Part shown: in pieces, positions 22,005-22,145 of the stretch
Position numbering within the stretch: position 1 is the stretch's first letter
How the letters are laid out: every line of letters starts with the position of its first letter
Assembly (NCBI GenBank): GCA_030528845.1
Contig: JAUMYC010000014.1
Span: forward strand, 1-22,145
Direction: 5' to 3'
Length of the DNA stretch: 22,145 bases
Origin: Eubacteriales bacterium
GTDB taxonomy: Bacteria > Bacillota_A > Clostridia > Christensenellales > Aristaeellaceae
The notes under the pieces: generated by a model
What the model was told of the DNA's origin: nothing
Seen by the model: the letters and a program-made list of their open reading frames with translations, nothing else
Database searches by the model: none
Position numbers and translations under genes: made by a program

Positions 22005-22145
22005 TCAGCCCACGGGCGCGTCGGGCGGGGGCGTTTCGTCGACGGCCGTTTCGGCCAGCTCCTCCGGCGAGAGCACCACGGGCAGCTCCACCGGGTCGCT
22101 CCGAAGCGGCTCTTCGCTCTCCTCCGGCGCGATCGTCTCCTTCAG
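22005..22145 (-). CDS. C-terminal end of an acidic, Pro-rich protein (partial)
   Basis: An open frame enters from the right edge and ends with TGA at 22007-22005. The 46 visible residues are rich in Glu and Pro (PEESEEPLRSDPVELPVV, ETPPPDAPVG) and look like a disordered tail. No domain is visible, so the function is unknown. The YkvI-like gene begins 60 bases downstream without a terminator between, so the two are probably cotranscribed. Confidence 0.65.
   Translation of the reverse strand: MKETIAPEESEEPLRSDPVELPVVLSPEELAETAVDETPPPDAPVG

Noticed and set aside
1..22145. CRISPR arrays, insertion sequences, tRNA or rRNA genes, toxin-antitoxin or phage-defence genes
   Set aside because: Reading both strands showed no regularly spaced repeats, no transposase or integrase motifs, no conserved rRNA segments, no clear tRNA cloverleaf and no known defence-protein motifs. 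A tRNAscan and profile search would be needed to exclude weak cases.

Overview
This window looks like chromosomal DNA from a GC-rich, endospore-forming member of the Clostridia, probably an uncultured gut-type lineage such as Christensenellales or Oscillospirales. The evidence is the adjacent yabP/yabQ sporulation genes next to a divIC-type division gene, a Noc/ParB-family protein, strong AGGAGG ribosome binding sites, sigma-A-like promoters and two convincing TTG starts. The lineage is an inference. No rRNA, tRNA, CRISPR array, insertion sequence, phage gene or plasmid function was seen. The only compositionally odd part is the first ~700 bases, which are visibly richer in A/T than the rest.

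Layout, left to right. (1) 1-760: the tail of an unidentified gene and a GNAT acetyltransferase. (2) 776-2925: an exported HtrA-type serine protease, divergent from a DppA-type M55 D-aminopeptidase, which is followed by a GT39-like membrane glycosyltransferase (2934-4634). (3) 4635-5018: a non-coding stretch with four consecutive predicted hairpins. (4) 5019-7861: an orphan Noc-like ParB protein, a small membrane protein with a Cys/His tail, a J-domain/TPR protein and a DUF2284 Cys-rich protein. (5) 7941-10921: a VanX-like D-Ala-D-Ala dipeptidase, divergent from a translationally coupled pair made of a ROK sugar kinase and a Gfo/Idh/MocA oxidoreductase. (6) 10982-13807: a RadC-like protein that has lost its catalytic JAMM histidines, divergent from yabP-yabQ, divIC and a Ppx/GppA phosphatase. 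(7) 14012-14629: a predicted secreted protein or lipoprotein. (8) 14691-19391: an iron-type alcohol dehydrogenase plus a Gfo/Idh/MocA oxidoreductase in one operon, divergent from an RpiR regulator and a BaiN/YhiN-type flavoprotein, with a large palindrome in the shared promoter region. (9) 19463-22145: on the minus strand, the tail of an acidic protein, a YkvI-like membrane protein and a membrane-anchored DUF4832 protein.

How the genes work together. Two blocks look like small sugar or polyol catabolic units without a transporter: ROK kinase with oxidoreductase, and alcohol dehydrogenase with oxidoreductase under an RpiR regulator. A second theme is the cell envelope and spore: two enzyme families able to act on D-Ala-D-Ala-type dipeptides, the protease, the glycosyltransferase, and the sporulation and division genes. 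Almost every convergent gene pair is separated by a single bidirectional terminator, so transcription units are tightly packed.

No obviously new multi-gene system is visible. The points most worth a second look are the palindrome at 17168-17210, the structured block at 4746-4894, the RadC-like protein with a dead active site, and the DUF4832/YkvI pair. Domain assignments come from motif recognition by eye, without database searches.
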